Assembly (NCBI GenBank): GCA_902573865.1
Contig: CACGLI010000005.1
Span: 1-43,045, forward strand
Direction: 5' to 3'
Source of the DNA: an uncultured Pelagibacteraceae bacterium
GTDB taxonomy: Bacteria > Pseudomonadota > Alphaproteobacteria > Pelagibacterales > Pelagibacteraceae
Length of the DNA: 43,045 nt
In this document: positions 33,384 through 41,702 of the stretch, piece after piece
How the letters are laid out: each line of letters opens with the position of its first letter
Numbering within the stretch: the stretch's first letter is position 1
Position numbers and translations under genes: made by a program
The notes under the pieces: generated by a model
Database searches by the model: none
Seen by the model: the letters and a program-made list of their open reading frames with translations, nothing else
Told to the model about the DNA's origin: nothing

Positions 33384-33706
33384 TGAACAGCTCAACTAAA
33401 AAATGGTTATTCTTAAAAGCCAGCTCTTTGGTCTTACTACCTTTAATGATATGGTTTATCTTGAACTTTTCCTCTATAGTTTTAAGCGACCCAACTGAGA
33501 TAATATTACTTTTAAAATCACAACCAGGCAAAATCTTATTTTCTGTTTTTCTTGTAGTCGCCTTATTCTTTTTTTCCCTTACTATTAGTGAGATATTTGA
33601 GGATTATATGTCTAATGAGAAATTCAAAAATGTCGCAAATAAATTTCTGTATATATTTGCTATATTATTTTCATTATTTGTTGTAATAAACATTTATAAA
33701 TTATGA
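33383..33706 (+). CDS. sdhD: Succinate dehydrogenase membrane anchor SdhD
   Basis: 107 residues, three helices. The family is recognised by the [15 protein letters not shown] opening, the P.......G spacing and the EDY motif (73-75; Asp74 and Tyr75 match E. coli Asp82 and Tyr83 of the quinone site). The residue ten before Glu73, where the heme b ligand His71 of E. coli lies, is Phe63, and the protein has no histidine at all. Position between sdhC and sdhA confirms identity. Overlaps sdhA by 4 nt. Confidence 0.9.
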   Translation: MNSSTKKWLFLKASSLVLLPLMIWFILNFSSIVLSDPTEIILLLKSQPGKILFSVFLVVALFFFSLTISEIFEDYMSNEKFKNVANKFLYIFAILFSLFVVINIYKL

Positions 33707-35478
33707 AAGCTTATAAGATAATTGATCACGAATATGATGTTGTTGTTTTGGGCGCTGGAGGCTCGGGACTTAGAGCTGCAGTAGGTTTATCTGAGGCAGG
33801 GCTTAAAACTGCATGCATATCAAAAGTTTTTCCAACAAGAAGTCATACTTCGGCTGCACAAGGTGGTATTTCAGCAGCCCTAGGAAATATGGGAGAAGAT
33901 GATTGGAGATGGCACATGTACGATACTGTCAAGGGTTCAGACTGGTTAGGAGATCAAGATGCAATTGAGTATTTATGCAAAGAAGCACCAAGAGCTGTGA
34001 TAGAACTTGAGAGATACGGTGTTCCTTTCAGTAGAACTAAAGATGGAAAAATTTATCAAAGACCTTTCGGAGGAATGACAAAAAATTATGGTAACGGAAC
34101 TGCTCAAAGGACTTGCGCAGCTGCTGATAGAACTGGTCACGCTATATTGCATACTTTGTACGGACAAGCTTTGAAACACCAAACGGAATTTTTTATTGAA
34201 TATTTTGCTTTAGATTTGATTATGAAAAATGGAGAGTGCAAAGGTGTAATTGCTTGGAATTTAAATGACGGAACTATTCATAGATTTAGATCTCATATAA
34301 CTATCATAGCAACTGGAGGATATGGAAAAATTTACTATTCTGCAACTTCAGCTCATACTTGCACTGGCGATGGGAATGGAATGGTTTTAAGAGCAGGTCT
34401 ACCCCTACAAGATATGGAATTTGTACAATTTCACCCAACTGGTATTTACGGTGTTGGCTGTTTAATTTCAGAAGGAGTTAGAGGTGAAGGTGGTTATCTT
34501 CTAAATGCCAAAGGCGAGAGATTCATGGAGAGATATGCGCCTAAAGCAAAAGATTTAGCTTCCAGAGATGTTGTAAGTAGATCAATAGCAGTTGAGATTA
34601 ATGAAGGTAGAGGTGTTGGTAAAGAAAAAGATCATGTAAATTTACATTTAGACCATATTGATCCAAAAGTAATAGAGGAAAGATTGCCTGGCATTGCCGA
34701 GTCAGCTAAAACATTTTCAGGAGTCGATGTAACAAAAGAACCAATACCAGTTGTACCAACTGTTCACTACAATATGGGAGGTATTCCAACTAATTATAAA
34801 GCAGAAGTTTTGACATTAAACGGTTCAGAAAAAACTGTTAAAGGTTTAATGGCTATTGGTGAGGCAGCTTGTGTTTCAGTTCATGGAGCAAATAGATTAG
34901 GATCAAACTCTTTAATAGATCTAGTTGTGTTTGGAAGGGCTGCAGCTAAAAGAGCATCAGAATTAATTAAACCAGGCTCTCCCCATGAAGAAGTATCTAA
35001 CAGCGAAACAGATAAATGCTTGGAAAGATTTGATAAAATTAGAAATTCTAACGGTGGAACCAAAACTTCAGAGCTTAGATTATCTATGCAAAAAACTATG
35101 CAAAGCAAATGTGCTGTGTTTAGAACTGAAAAAACTTTAAAAGAAGGCGTTGACTCAATAAGGAAACCGTTTGAAGGTATAAATGATTTATCAGTGAAAG
35201 ATAAGTCTTTGTTATTTAATACTGACTTAGTAGAAAGCTTAGAGTTTGATAACTTGATTAGACAGGCAATCACAACTATGGATAGCGCATATCATAGAAA
35301 AGAGAGTAGAGGTGCCCATGCGAGAGAAGATTTTACAAAAAGAGACGACAAAAATTATATGAAACACACACTTGCATGGCATGATGGTGAAAAAGTGGAA
35401 ATTAAGTATAGAGATGTTCATTCTAGAACATTAACAAATGATGTACAATATTTTCCACCAAAAGAACGAGTGTATTAA
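33703..35478 (+). CDS. sdhA: Succinate dehydrogenase flavoprotein subunit SdhA
   Basis: 591 residues, FAD-carrying catalytic subunit of complex II (succinate to fumarate). FAD-binding [17 protein letters not shown] near the N-terminus; the covalent-flavin region [17 protein letters not shown] with its histidine; QFHPTGIYG; and RGEGGYLLN are all conserved. Length is normal. Its TAA overlaps the ATG of sdhB. Confidence 0.98.
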   Translation: MKAYKIIDHEYDVVVLGAGGSGLRAAVGLSEAGLKTACISKVFPTRSHTSAAQGGISAALGNMGEDDWRWHMYDTVKGSDWLGDQDAIEYLCKEAPRAVIELERYGVPFSRTKDGKIYQRPFGGMTKNYGNGTAQRTCAAADRTGHAILHTLYGQALKHQTEFFIEYFALDLIMKNGECKGVIAWNLNDGTIHRFRSHITIIATGGYGKIYYSATSAHTCTGDGNGMVLRAGLPLQDMEFVQFHPTGIYGVGCLISEGVRGEGGYLLNAKGERFMERYAPKAKDLASRDVVSRSIAVEINEGRGVGKEKDHVNLHLDHIDPKVIEERLPGIAESAKTFSGVDVTKEPIPVVPTVHYNMGGIPTNYKAEVLTLNGSEKTVKGLMAIGEAACVSVHGANRLGSNSLIDLVVFGRAAAKRASELIKPGSPHEEVSNSETDKCLERFDKIRNSNGGTKTSELRLSMQKTMQSKCAVFRTEKTLKEGVDSIRKPFEGINDLSVKDKSLLFNTDLVESLEFDNLIRQAITTMDSAYHRKESRGAHAREDFTKRDDKNYMKHTLAWHDGEKVEIKYRDVHSRTLTNDVQYFPPKERVY

Positions 35479-36254
35479 TGGCTCAGTTTAGCCTCCCTTC
35501 AAATTCAAAAATAATTAAGGGAATTTACTATAAAGACCAAACGGGTTCTAAAAATATAAAAAAAGTTAATGTTTATAGATGGAGTCCTGAAGATCAAAAG
35601 AATCCTAGAGTAGATACTTTTGAGGTAGACATGAATAATTGTGGCCCAAAAGTTTTAGATATCTTATTTAAAATCAAAAATGAAATTGATCCTTCTTTAA
35701 CATTTAGAAGATCTTGTGCACACGGTGTTTGTGGATCATGCGCGATGAATGTGGATGGAGTAAACACTTTATCATGTATAAAGTCCCACTCAGATATTAA
35801 AGGTGACCTTAATATTTATCCTTTACCGCATCTAAGAGTCATTAAAGATCTTATAGGTGACTTAAGTAATTTATATAAACAATACGAGTCAATTCAACCT
35901 TGGTTGAAAACATCAAAAACAGACAAAGAAAAACAAGAAATTAAGCAATCACAAAAAGATAGATCTAAGTTGGACGGTTATTACGAATGTATTCTATGTG
36001 CATGTTGTTCAACTTCTTGCCCTAGCTACTGGTGGAATGGAGATAAATATCTAGGCCCAGCAGTCCTTCTTCAAGCTTACAGATGGATTAATGACAGCAG
36101 AGATGAAGAAAAAAAAGAAAGACTTCAGAAAGTTGCAGATGAGTTAAAATTATACAGATGCCATACAATAATGAATTGCACAAATTCATGTCCCAAGGGT
36201 CTAAATCCAGCTAAAGCTATATCATCCATTAAAAAAATGCTTGCAACAAGTTAA
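35478..36254 (+). CDS. sdhB: Succinate dehydrogenase iron-sulfur subunit SdhB
   Basis: 258 residues carrying all three clusters: [2Fe-2S] in [16 protein letters not shown] plus a later Cys, [4Fe-4S] in [13 protein letters not shown], and [3Fe-4S] in [17 protein letters not shown]. The quinone-site Pro and Trp in SCPSYWW and the His of CHTIMNC are conserved, so electron transfer to ubiquinone should work even if heme b is missing. mmsA follows after 24 nt. Confidence 0.98.
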   Translation: MAQFSLPSNSKIIKGIYYKDQTGSKNIKKVNVYRWSPEDQKNPRVDTFEVDMNNCGPKVLDILFKIKNEIDPSLTFRRSCAHGVCGSCAMNVDGVNTLSCIKSHSDIKGDLNIYPLPHLRVIKDLIGDLSNLYKQYESIQPWLKTSKTDKEKQEIKQSQKDRSKLDGYYECILCACCSTSCPSYWWNGDKYLGPAVLLQAYRWINDSRDEEKKERLQKVADELKLYRCHTIMNCTNSCPKGLNPAKAISSIKKMLATS

Positions 36255-36278
36255 AAGCTTATTTATTCAATCTATATC

Positions 36279-37772
36279 ATGGAATTAATAGAACATTATG
36301 TAGGTGGAAAAAAATTCTCAGGAGGGTCAAAAAAAACAGGAAAAGTTTTTAATCCTGCTACAGGCGAGCAAAGCGCAGAAGTCAAACTGGCATCAAAATC
36401 AGATTTAGACGATGCTGTAAAAATAGCAAATAAAGCTTTTGTAGAATGGTCTAATAAACCCCCATTATACAGGGCAAGAATTCTTTTTAAATTTAAAGAA
36501 TTAATAGAAAAATATTCTGATGAACTTACAAAAATAATCGTAGCAGAGCACGGCAAAGTTTATGAGGACGCAAAGGGTTCATTAACAAGAGGTTTAGAAG
36601 TTGTAGAATTCGCTTGTGGTATACCGCAACTTTTAAAAGGTGAATTCACAGAGAATGTAGGTACTAATGTTGATAGTTGGTCTTTAAGGCAACCTTTAGG
36701 AGTTTGTGCGGGTATAACTCCTTTTAATTTTCCAGCGATGGTACCTATGTGGATGTTTCCAATTGCAATAGCATGTGGCAACACATTTATTTTAAAACCA
36801 TCTGAAAAAGATCCATCGTGCTCTTTACGTTTAGCAGAATTATTTAGCGAAGCAGGTCTACCCGATGGAGTGTTAAATATAGTAAATGGAGACAAAGAGT
36901 CTGTTGATGCAATAATAGAAAATAAGGATATAGCGGCAGTAAGCTTTGTAGGATCTACCCCAATAGCAAAATATATCTATGAAAATTGTGCAAAAAATGA
37001 AAAAAGAGTTCAGGCATTAGGCGGAGCAAAAAATCATTGTGTTGTGATGCCAGACTGTGATTTAGATCAAGCCGTAAATGGTTTAATGGGTGCTGCTTAT
37101 GGTTCTGCAGGAGAAAGATGTATGGCACAATCGGTAGCTGTAGCTGTAGGAGACATAGGCGATAAATTAGTGAAAAACTTAATAAAAAAAGTTGAAGCGC
37201 TTAAAGTCGGACCTGGGATGGACAAAAAATCTGAAATGGGGCCACTGGTGACTAAACAGCATTTAGAAAAAGTAAAAGGTTATGTTGATTTAGGTGTGAA
37301 AGAGGGAGCAAAGCTTGTCGTGGATGGAAGAAACTTAAAATTGCAGGGATATGAAAAGGGATTTTACATTGGTGGCTGTTTGTTTGATCATGTAAAGAAG
37401 AATATGAGAATTTATAAAGAGGAAATTTTTGGTCCAGTATTGTCCGTAATCAGAGCAAAAAATTTTGATGAAGCTTTAGATTTAGTAAATAGTCATGAAT
37501 ATGGTAATGGTGTAAGTATTTTCACAAGAGACGGTGACACTGGGAGAACTTTTTCCTCAAAGGCAAAAATAGGTATGGTGGGAATTAATATTCCAATTCC
37601 TGTGCCAATGGCTTTTCATAGCTTTGGCGGATGGAAAAGATCATTATTTGGAGATCAACATATGCACGGACCAGAAGGTGTAAGATTTTATACAAAACTA
37701 AAAACAATCACATCAAGGTGGCCATCAGGTTTTAAATCTAATCCTGAATTTATAATGCCAACTATGAAATAG
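36279..37772 (+). CDS. mmsA: Methylmalonate-semialdehyde dehydrogenase (CoA-acylating)
   Basis: 497 residues, aldehyde dehydrogenase superfamily. It oxidises methylmalonate or malonate semialdehyde to propionyl- or acetyl-CoA, in valine, inositol and beta-alanine-type catabolism. The catalytic cysteine is in SAGERCMAQSVAV, preceded by GGAKNHCVVMPD, both MmsA-specific. VPMAFHSFGGWKRSLFGD and the closing TSRWP motif also fit. Unusually it lies between sdhB and mdh. Confidence 0.95.
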   Translation: MELIEHYVGGKKFSGGSKKTGKVFNPATGEQSAEVKLASKSDLDDAVKIANKAFVEWSNKPPLYRARILFKFKELIEKYSDELTKIIVAEHGKVYEDAKGSLTRGLEVVEFACGIPQLLKGEFTENVGTNVDSWSLRQPLGVCAGITPFNFPAMVPMWMFPIAIACGNTFILKPSEKDPSCSLRLAELFSEAGLPDGVLNIVNGDKESVDAIIENKDIAAVSFVGSTPIAKYIYENCAKNEKRVQALGGAKNHCVVMPDCDLDQAVNGLMGAAYGSAGERCMAQSVAVAVGDIGDKLVKNLIKKVEALKVGPGMDKKSEMGPLVTKQHLEKVKGYVDLGVKEGAKLVVDGRNLKLQGYEKGFYIGGCLFDHVKKNMRIYKEEIFGPVLSVIRAKNFDEALDLVNSHEYGNGVSIFTRDGDTGRTFSSKAKIGMVGINIPIPVPMAFHSFGGWKRSLFGDQHMHGPEGVRFYTKLKTITSRWPSGFKSNPEFIMPTMK

Positions 37773-37773
37773 T

Positions 37774-38730
37774 ATGAAAAAAATATCTTTAATTGGTGCA
37801 GGTCAAATTGGGGGAACTTTAGCACACTTAATTGCATTAAAAAAATTGGCTAATGTTGTTTTGTTTGATGTTTCAGAGGGTTTAGCAAAAGGTAAAGCTT
37901 TAGATATTGCTCAATCTTCCGCTGTTGAAGGATTTAATGTAAATATAAAAGGTACAAGTAATTATGAGGACACTAAAGACTCAGATGTAATTATCATTAC
38001 CGCAGGAGTTCCAAGAAAACCAGGCATGTCAAGAGACGACCTGCTTGCAATCAATCTAAAAATTATAAAACAAGTCTCTGATGGTATTAAAACAACCTCT
38101 CCGAAAGCATTTGTAATTTGTATTACGAACCCTTTAGACGTAATAGTTTCAGCTTTACAGAAGTATACTAACTTTAAGCATAATAAAGTAGTGGGTATGG
38201 CAGGTATTTTAGACACATCAAGATTTATTTTTTTTTTATCAGAGCATCTTGGTGTAGAAACAAGTAAAATAAAGTCTTTTGTATTAGGCGGTCATGGTGA
38301 CTCAATGGTTGCCATGCTTAACCACACATATATAGATGGAAAACCCATTTCTGAGCTAGTTAAAAATGGAAAATTAAAAAAAGACAAGTTAGATTTTATT
38401 ATTAATAGAACAAAAAATGGTGGAGCTGAAATAGTTAAATTTTTGGAAAAGGGATCTGCATTTTACGCCCCAGCATCTTCGGGAGTAGAAATGGCAGACA
38501 GTTATCTTAATAATAGAAAGAAACAATTACCATGTGCTGCTTTTCTAAATGGTGAGTACGGTGTCAAAAGTTTATACGTGGGTGTTCCTGTTATTATAGG
38601 CTCCAATGGTGTTGAAAAGGTTATTGAAATCGATCTTAGTCCTACTGAGAAAGAAAATTTTAATAAATCTATAGATTCTGTTAAAAAACTTTATGAGGCA
38701 GCCATAAAGATTGATCCCACTCTCAAATAA
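37774..38730 (+). CDS. mdh: Malate dehydrogenase (LDH-like type)
   Basis: 318 residues, NAD-dependent malate to oxaloacetate. Rossmann motif GAGQIGGTLAHLIALKKL at 7-24, substrate-binding Arg residues in AGVPRKPGMSRDDL, and catalytic His in GGHGDSMVAM. The size and sequence are of the alphaproteobacterial LDH-like MDH. It is the last core-metabolism gene of the run; its stop overlaps the next gene by one base. Confidence 0.97.
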   Translation: MKKISLIGAGQIGGTLAHLIALKKLANVVLFDVSEGLAKGKALDIAQSSAVEGFNVNIKGTSNYEDTKDSDVIIITAGVPRKPGMSRDDLLAINLKIIKQVSDGIKTTSPKAFVICITNPLDVIVSALQKYTNFKHNKVVGMAGILDTSRFIFFLSEHLGVETSKIKSFVLGGHGDSMVAMLNHTYIDGKPISELVKNGKLKKDKLDFIINRTKNGGAEIVKFLEKGSAFYAPASSGVEMADSYLNNRKKQLPCAAFLNGEYGVKSLYVGVPVIIGSNGVEKVIEIDLSPTEKENFNKSIDSVKKLYEAAIKIDPTLK

Positions 38731-39974
38731 TGAGAAGAAAAAAAATATTAAAAATTATACTTCTCTTTTTTATTGTAGTATCAGCTTTTTTTGCTGGCCA
38801 TGAAAACCCTGAAATAATAATTAAAATTAAAAATATATCTAAGAATATCACTTCACAAATTGGAAAAAATCAGAAACCTCATGAAAATCAATTAAATAAA
38901 AATGATTCAGTCAATCAGCAAGAAAAAGTAGAAAAAATTATTAATGCCAATTCATTTAAATTTCAATATGTGAATGTAGTCTCATTTGAAGAAAAAACTG
39001 CTGGAGTTATTTTCGATGATAGTTCGAAAGATTATAAAATTTTTACTCAAAATGGCTATCTTATCGATAAAACAATAATGACGAAGCTAGAAATGCCTAA
39101 AGATTTTTATACAGACCAGGATGGAGGTATTAAAAGTGTTTTTATAGTGGATAATAATATTTATTTTTTACTTTCTAAGAGAGAAAATGATTGTTTTTTT
39201 GCATCTTTGATGAATTTTACAAAAAAAATTGAAGTAATGAGAAGCAAATGTATACCAGACAGCGAAAATATAAATTTCGCTGGTCTTGGTGGAGCATATA
39301 TATTCAAAGATGAAGAGCTACTTTTATCTATAGGAACGCCTACTCATATATCAGACATAATTGACAAATTATCTCAAGACAAGGACTCAATATTTGGAAA
39401 AATTATTTCCATTAAAACTGAAGAATTTAAAACTAGAAATGAAAAAATTAATTATAATTTTTTTAGTATTGGTCACAGGAATCCTCAAGGTCTTACAAAA
39501 TATAAAGAAAAAATATTTTCATTGGAACACGGACCTCAAGGCGGGGATGAACTTAACGAGATAATAGAAGATTCGAATTATGGCTGGCCTATCGCATCAT
39601 ATGGAACGAGATATAATAATGGTAAAGGTTTTGCTAGATCACATGCAGATCTTGGTTTTAAAGAACCTATTTACTCATTTTTACCTGCTGTTGCACCTTC
39701 AAGTTTAACCAAATGCCCAAACGAATTGCAAAATTATTACAATAATTCACTTTGTTTAATAGGTTTGAGCCTAAGAGAAATGTCTTTACTAATCATATTG
39801 TTGAATAATAAAAATTTAAGTACGATTAGTGTTGAAAAAATTAAATTAGATAAACGATTGAGAAATTTTGGTGTAAACAAAAAGGGAGAATTGTTTATAG
39901 ATGAAAATGGATATTTTTATTTTTCGTCTGACACATACGGGTTATTTAAGGGAAAATTTTTTAGTTTCAGATAG
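38730..39974 (+). CDS. Periplasmic PQQ-type sugar dehydrogenase-like protein
   Basis: 414 residues: signal anchor (about 6-22), a Lys/Asn/Gln-rich linker to about residue 75, then a beta-propeller-like domain. The C-terminal half resembles soluble aldose sugar dehydrogenases (YliI/Asd type): SIGHRNPQGLTKY, EHGPQGGDELNEI, NYGWPIASYGTRY and PAVAPSSL. The N-terminal blades are diverged and I could not assign the catalytic His, so it may be an inactive or repurposed propeller. It overlaps mdh by one base but probably belongs to the accessory region that follows. Confidence 0.65.
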   Translation: MRRKKILKIILLFFIVVSAFFAGHENPEIIIKIKNISKNITSQIGKNQKPHENQLNKNDSVNQQEKVEKIINANSFKFQYVNVVSFEEKTAGVIFDDSSKDYKIFTQNGYLIDKTIMTKLEMPKDFYTDQDGGIKSVFIVDNNIYFLLSKRENDCFFASLMNFTKKIEVMRSKCIPDSENINFAGLGGAYIFKDEELLLSIGTPTHISDIIDKLSQDKDSIFGKIISIKTEEFKTRNEKINYNFFSIGHRNPQGLTKYKEKIFSLEHGPQGGDELNEIIEDSNYGWPIASYGTRYNNGKGFARSHADLGFKEPIYSFLPAVAPSSLTKCPNELQNYYNNSLCLIGLSLREMSLLIILLNNKNLSTISVEKIKLDKRLRNFGVNKKGELFIDENGYFYFSSDTYGLFKGKFFSFR

Positions 39975-39975
39975 C

Positions 39976-40782
39976 TCATTTTTTTTTTAAAACAAGTTGT
40001 CTTCCCATTGCAAAAATACTTGGAAATAATTTAACTAAAACACTATCAATAAAATCTAGAGCTTTTAAAAAAAAGGAGTTCAAAGGTATATAAAAAGTTT
40101 TAGAAGTAACACCGCCCGAATTTAAAAAAATAAAACACTCGTAAAACTTTTCATGTTCAATTACAAATTTGTCTCCAAACTTTTTCTTAAAATTTTCAAT
40201 ATTATCAAAAATTAAATGCGGTATTGCGATATTGCCGGACCATCTATCATCTTCATCGGACATTGGCTGATTTTCGTTCCAAACTTCTTTTGTAAAGTCG
40301 AAACCCTCATGTCTCATTATTATTGTAATCACTTGAAAAATAACGGAGCAATATGCTTCTTGAATGATTAGTCTTCCTCCTTTTTTAAGAATTCGATGCA
40401 TTTCATTTAAAAATTTAATTGGATATGGGACATGATGAATCATATTAACTGCAATTACAAAATCGTAGTAATTGCTTTCAAATTGAGTTTTTTGAGCGTC
40501 AACATTCTTAAAATCAAGATGGTCGTACATTGCAAGGTCACTTATCTTAAAATTTTTATTTTTAATAAAGTTTTTTGAGAACCCCCCTCCAGCTCCTACT
40601 TCTAAGCCGGTATTTTTTTCGTCGATAAATTTTTTCATCCAACTAAATCTTTTTTTTAACAAAAAATCTAAATTTTTATTTTTTTTCTTTTTAAATTCGT
40701 TGATTGCATTTTCCACATCACCGATTTTTTTCATTCTGTTGGATTTAGAGTCAAAAACGGCTTTTTGAGTGATTTTGATCAT
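39976..40782 (-). CDS. Class I SAM-dependent methyltransferase
   Basis: 268 residues. SAM-binding motif I LEVGAGGGFSKNFI at about 60-73 and a Methyltransf_11-type core with FVIAVNMIHHVPYPIKFLNEMHRILKKGGRLIIQE. The C-terminal 90 residues have hydrophobic patches and a basic end. Substrate unknown; a sugar or lipid of the surface polysaccharide is likely from context. It converges on the preceding gene with a 1-nt gap and diverges from the next methyltransferase. Confidence 0.75.
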   Translation of the reverse strand: MIKITQKAVFDSKSNRMKKIGDVENAINEFKKKKNKNLDFLLKKRFSWMKKFIDEKNTGLEVGAGGGFSKNFIKNKNFKISDLAMYDHLDFKNVDAQKTQFESNYYDFVIAVNMIHHVPYPIKFLNEMHRILKKGGRLIIQEAYCSVIFQVITIIMRHEGFDFTKEVWNENQPMSDEDDRWSGNIAIPHLIFDNIENFKKKFGDKFVIEHEKFYECFIFLNSGGVTSKTFYIPLNSFFLKALDFIDSVLVKLFPSIFAMGRQLVLKKK

Positions 40783-40868
40783 AGATAACTACATTATATA
40801 AATTTATTTTTGTATTAAACCGTAATTCTTATATATATAAATTGAAATATAACTAATAAAAAATTTAA

Positions 40869-41702
40869 ATGAAGTTAAATTACGAAAAACTTTCAAAAAA
40901 GTATTTAAATTTGTTTGAAAATGAAGATAGATGTGACTTCGTTCTCACCGATGTATTATTTGCCTTTGAAGAACTTTATAACACTATAAGCGACTCAAGG
41001 ATTAACTCAATAATAGAGATTGGAAGTGGAACAGGAATTTTATTAAATGAACTAAGTGATGTTTTTCCCAAGAAAAATTTTTTTGGGCTTGATCCTCATG
41101 AAAGTGGTTTTCATAATTATGAAAATATAAAAAAAAAACTTCCTCAAAAAAACAATTTAAAATTTAAAAAGGCCCACTTGAAAGATTTGTCCCATCCTGA
41201 TAAATACGACTTAATTTTTTCATTTAATGTTTTCGAGCATGTAGAGAATCAGTTAAACTTTATTAAAGAATCTTATAAATTATTGAGTGACGACGGAAAA
41301 AAAATAATCTTTTTCCCCAATTATGACTTTCCGTATGAACCACATTTTGTAATTCCCTTAATAATAAATAAGTCTATAACGTTTAGATTATTTAAGAACA
41401 AAATAAATAATCATGAAAAAAATACAAACGAGATAGGTTTGTGGAAAGGGCTTAATTTTAACGGTCGAAGAAAAATTAAAAAAATGTTGACTAATGAAAG
41501 AATTAGATTTGAATTTGACTATAGCATAAAAGAGAAAATATTTGAGAGAATAGTTAATGATCCGTCACAGTATTTCAAAAAAAGACAGAATTTTGTTTCA
41601 AAATTAGCTTTATTGAGCAAAAAACTATATTTAGATAAATTTATTTTTAATTTTTTAAAAATCCCTTTTCCATACCTAAAGTTAATTATCTCAAAAAAAT
41701 AA
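40869..41702 (+). CDS. Class I SAM-dependent methyltransferase
   Basis: 277 residues. Motif I IIEIGSGTGILLNEL at about 48-62, then DLIFSFNVFEHVENQLNFIKESYKLLSDDGKKIIFFPN, typical of Methyltransf_23-type enzymes. The C-terminal third is basic and hydrophobic. Not closely similar to the neighbouring methyltransferase by eye. Its stop overlaps the ATG of the downstream glycosyltransferase-like gene (TAATG), so the two probably act on the same glycan. The 86-nt divergent promoter region 40783-40868 is nearly all A/T and includes the palindrome TTATATATATAA (40829-40840). Confidence 0.75.
   Translation: MKLNYEKLSKKYLNLFENEDRCDFVLTDVLFAFEELYNTISDSRINSIIEIGSGTGILLNELSDVFPKKNFFGLDPHESGFHNYENIKKKLPQKNNLKFKKAHLKDLSHPDKYDLIFSFNVFEHVENQLNFIKESYKLLSDDGKKIIFFPNYDFPYEPHFVIPLIINKSITFRLFKNKINNHEKNTNEIGLWKGLNFNGRRKIKKMLTNERIRFEFDYSIKEKIFERIVNDPSQYFKKRQNFVSKLALLSKKLYLDKFIFNFLKIPFPYLKLIISKK

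Noticed and set aside
40783-40868. Origin or regulator site in the AT-rich divergent spacer with TTATATATATAA
   Set aside because: Pure A/T palindromes are expected by chance at this base composition; no DnaA boxes were seen.
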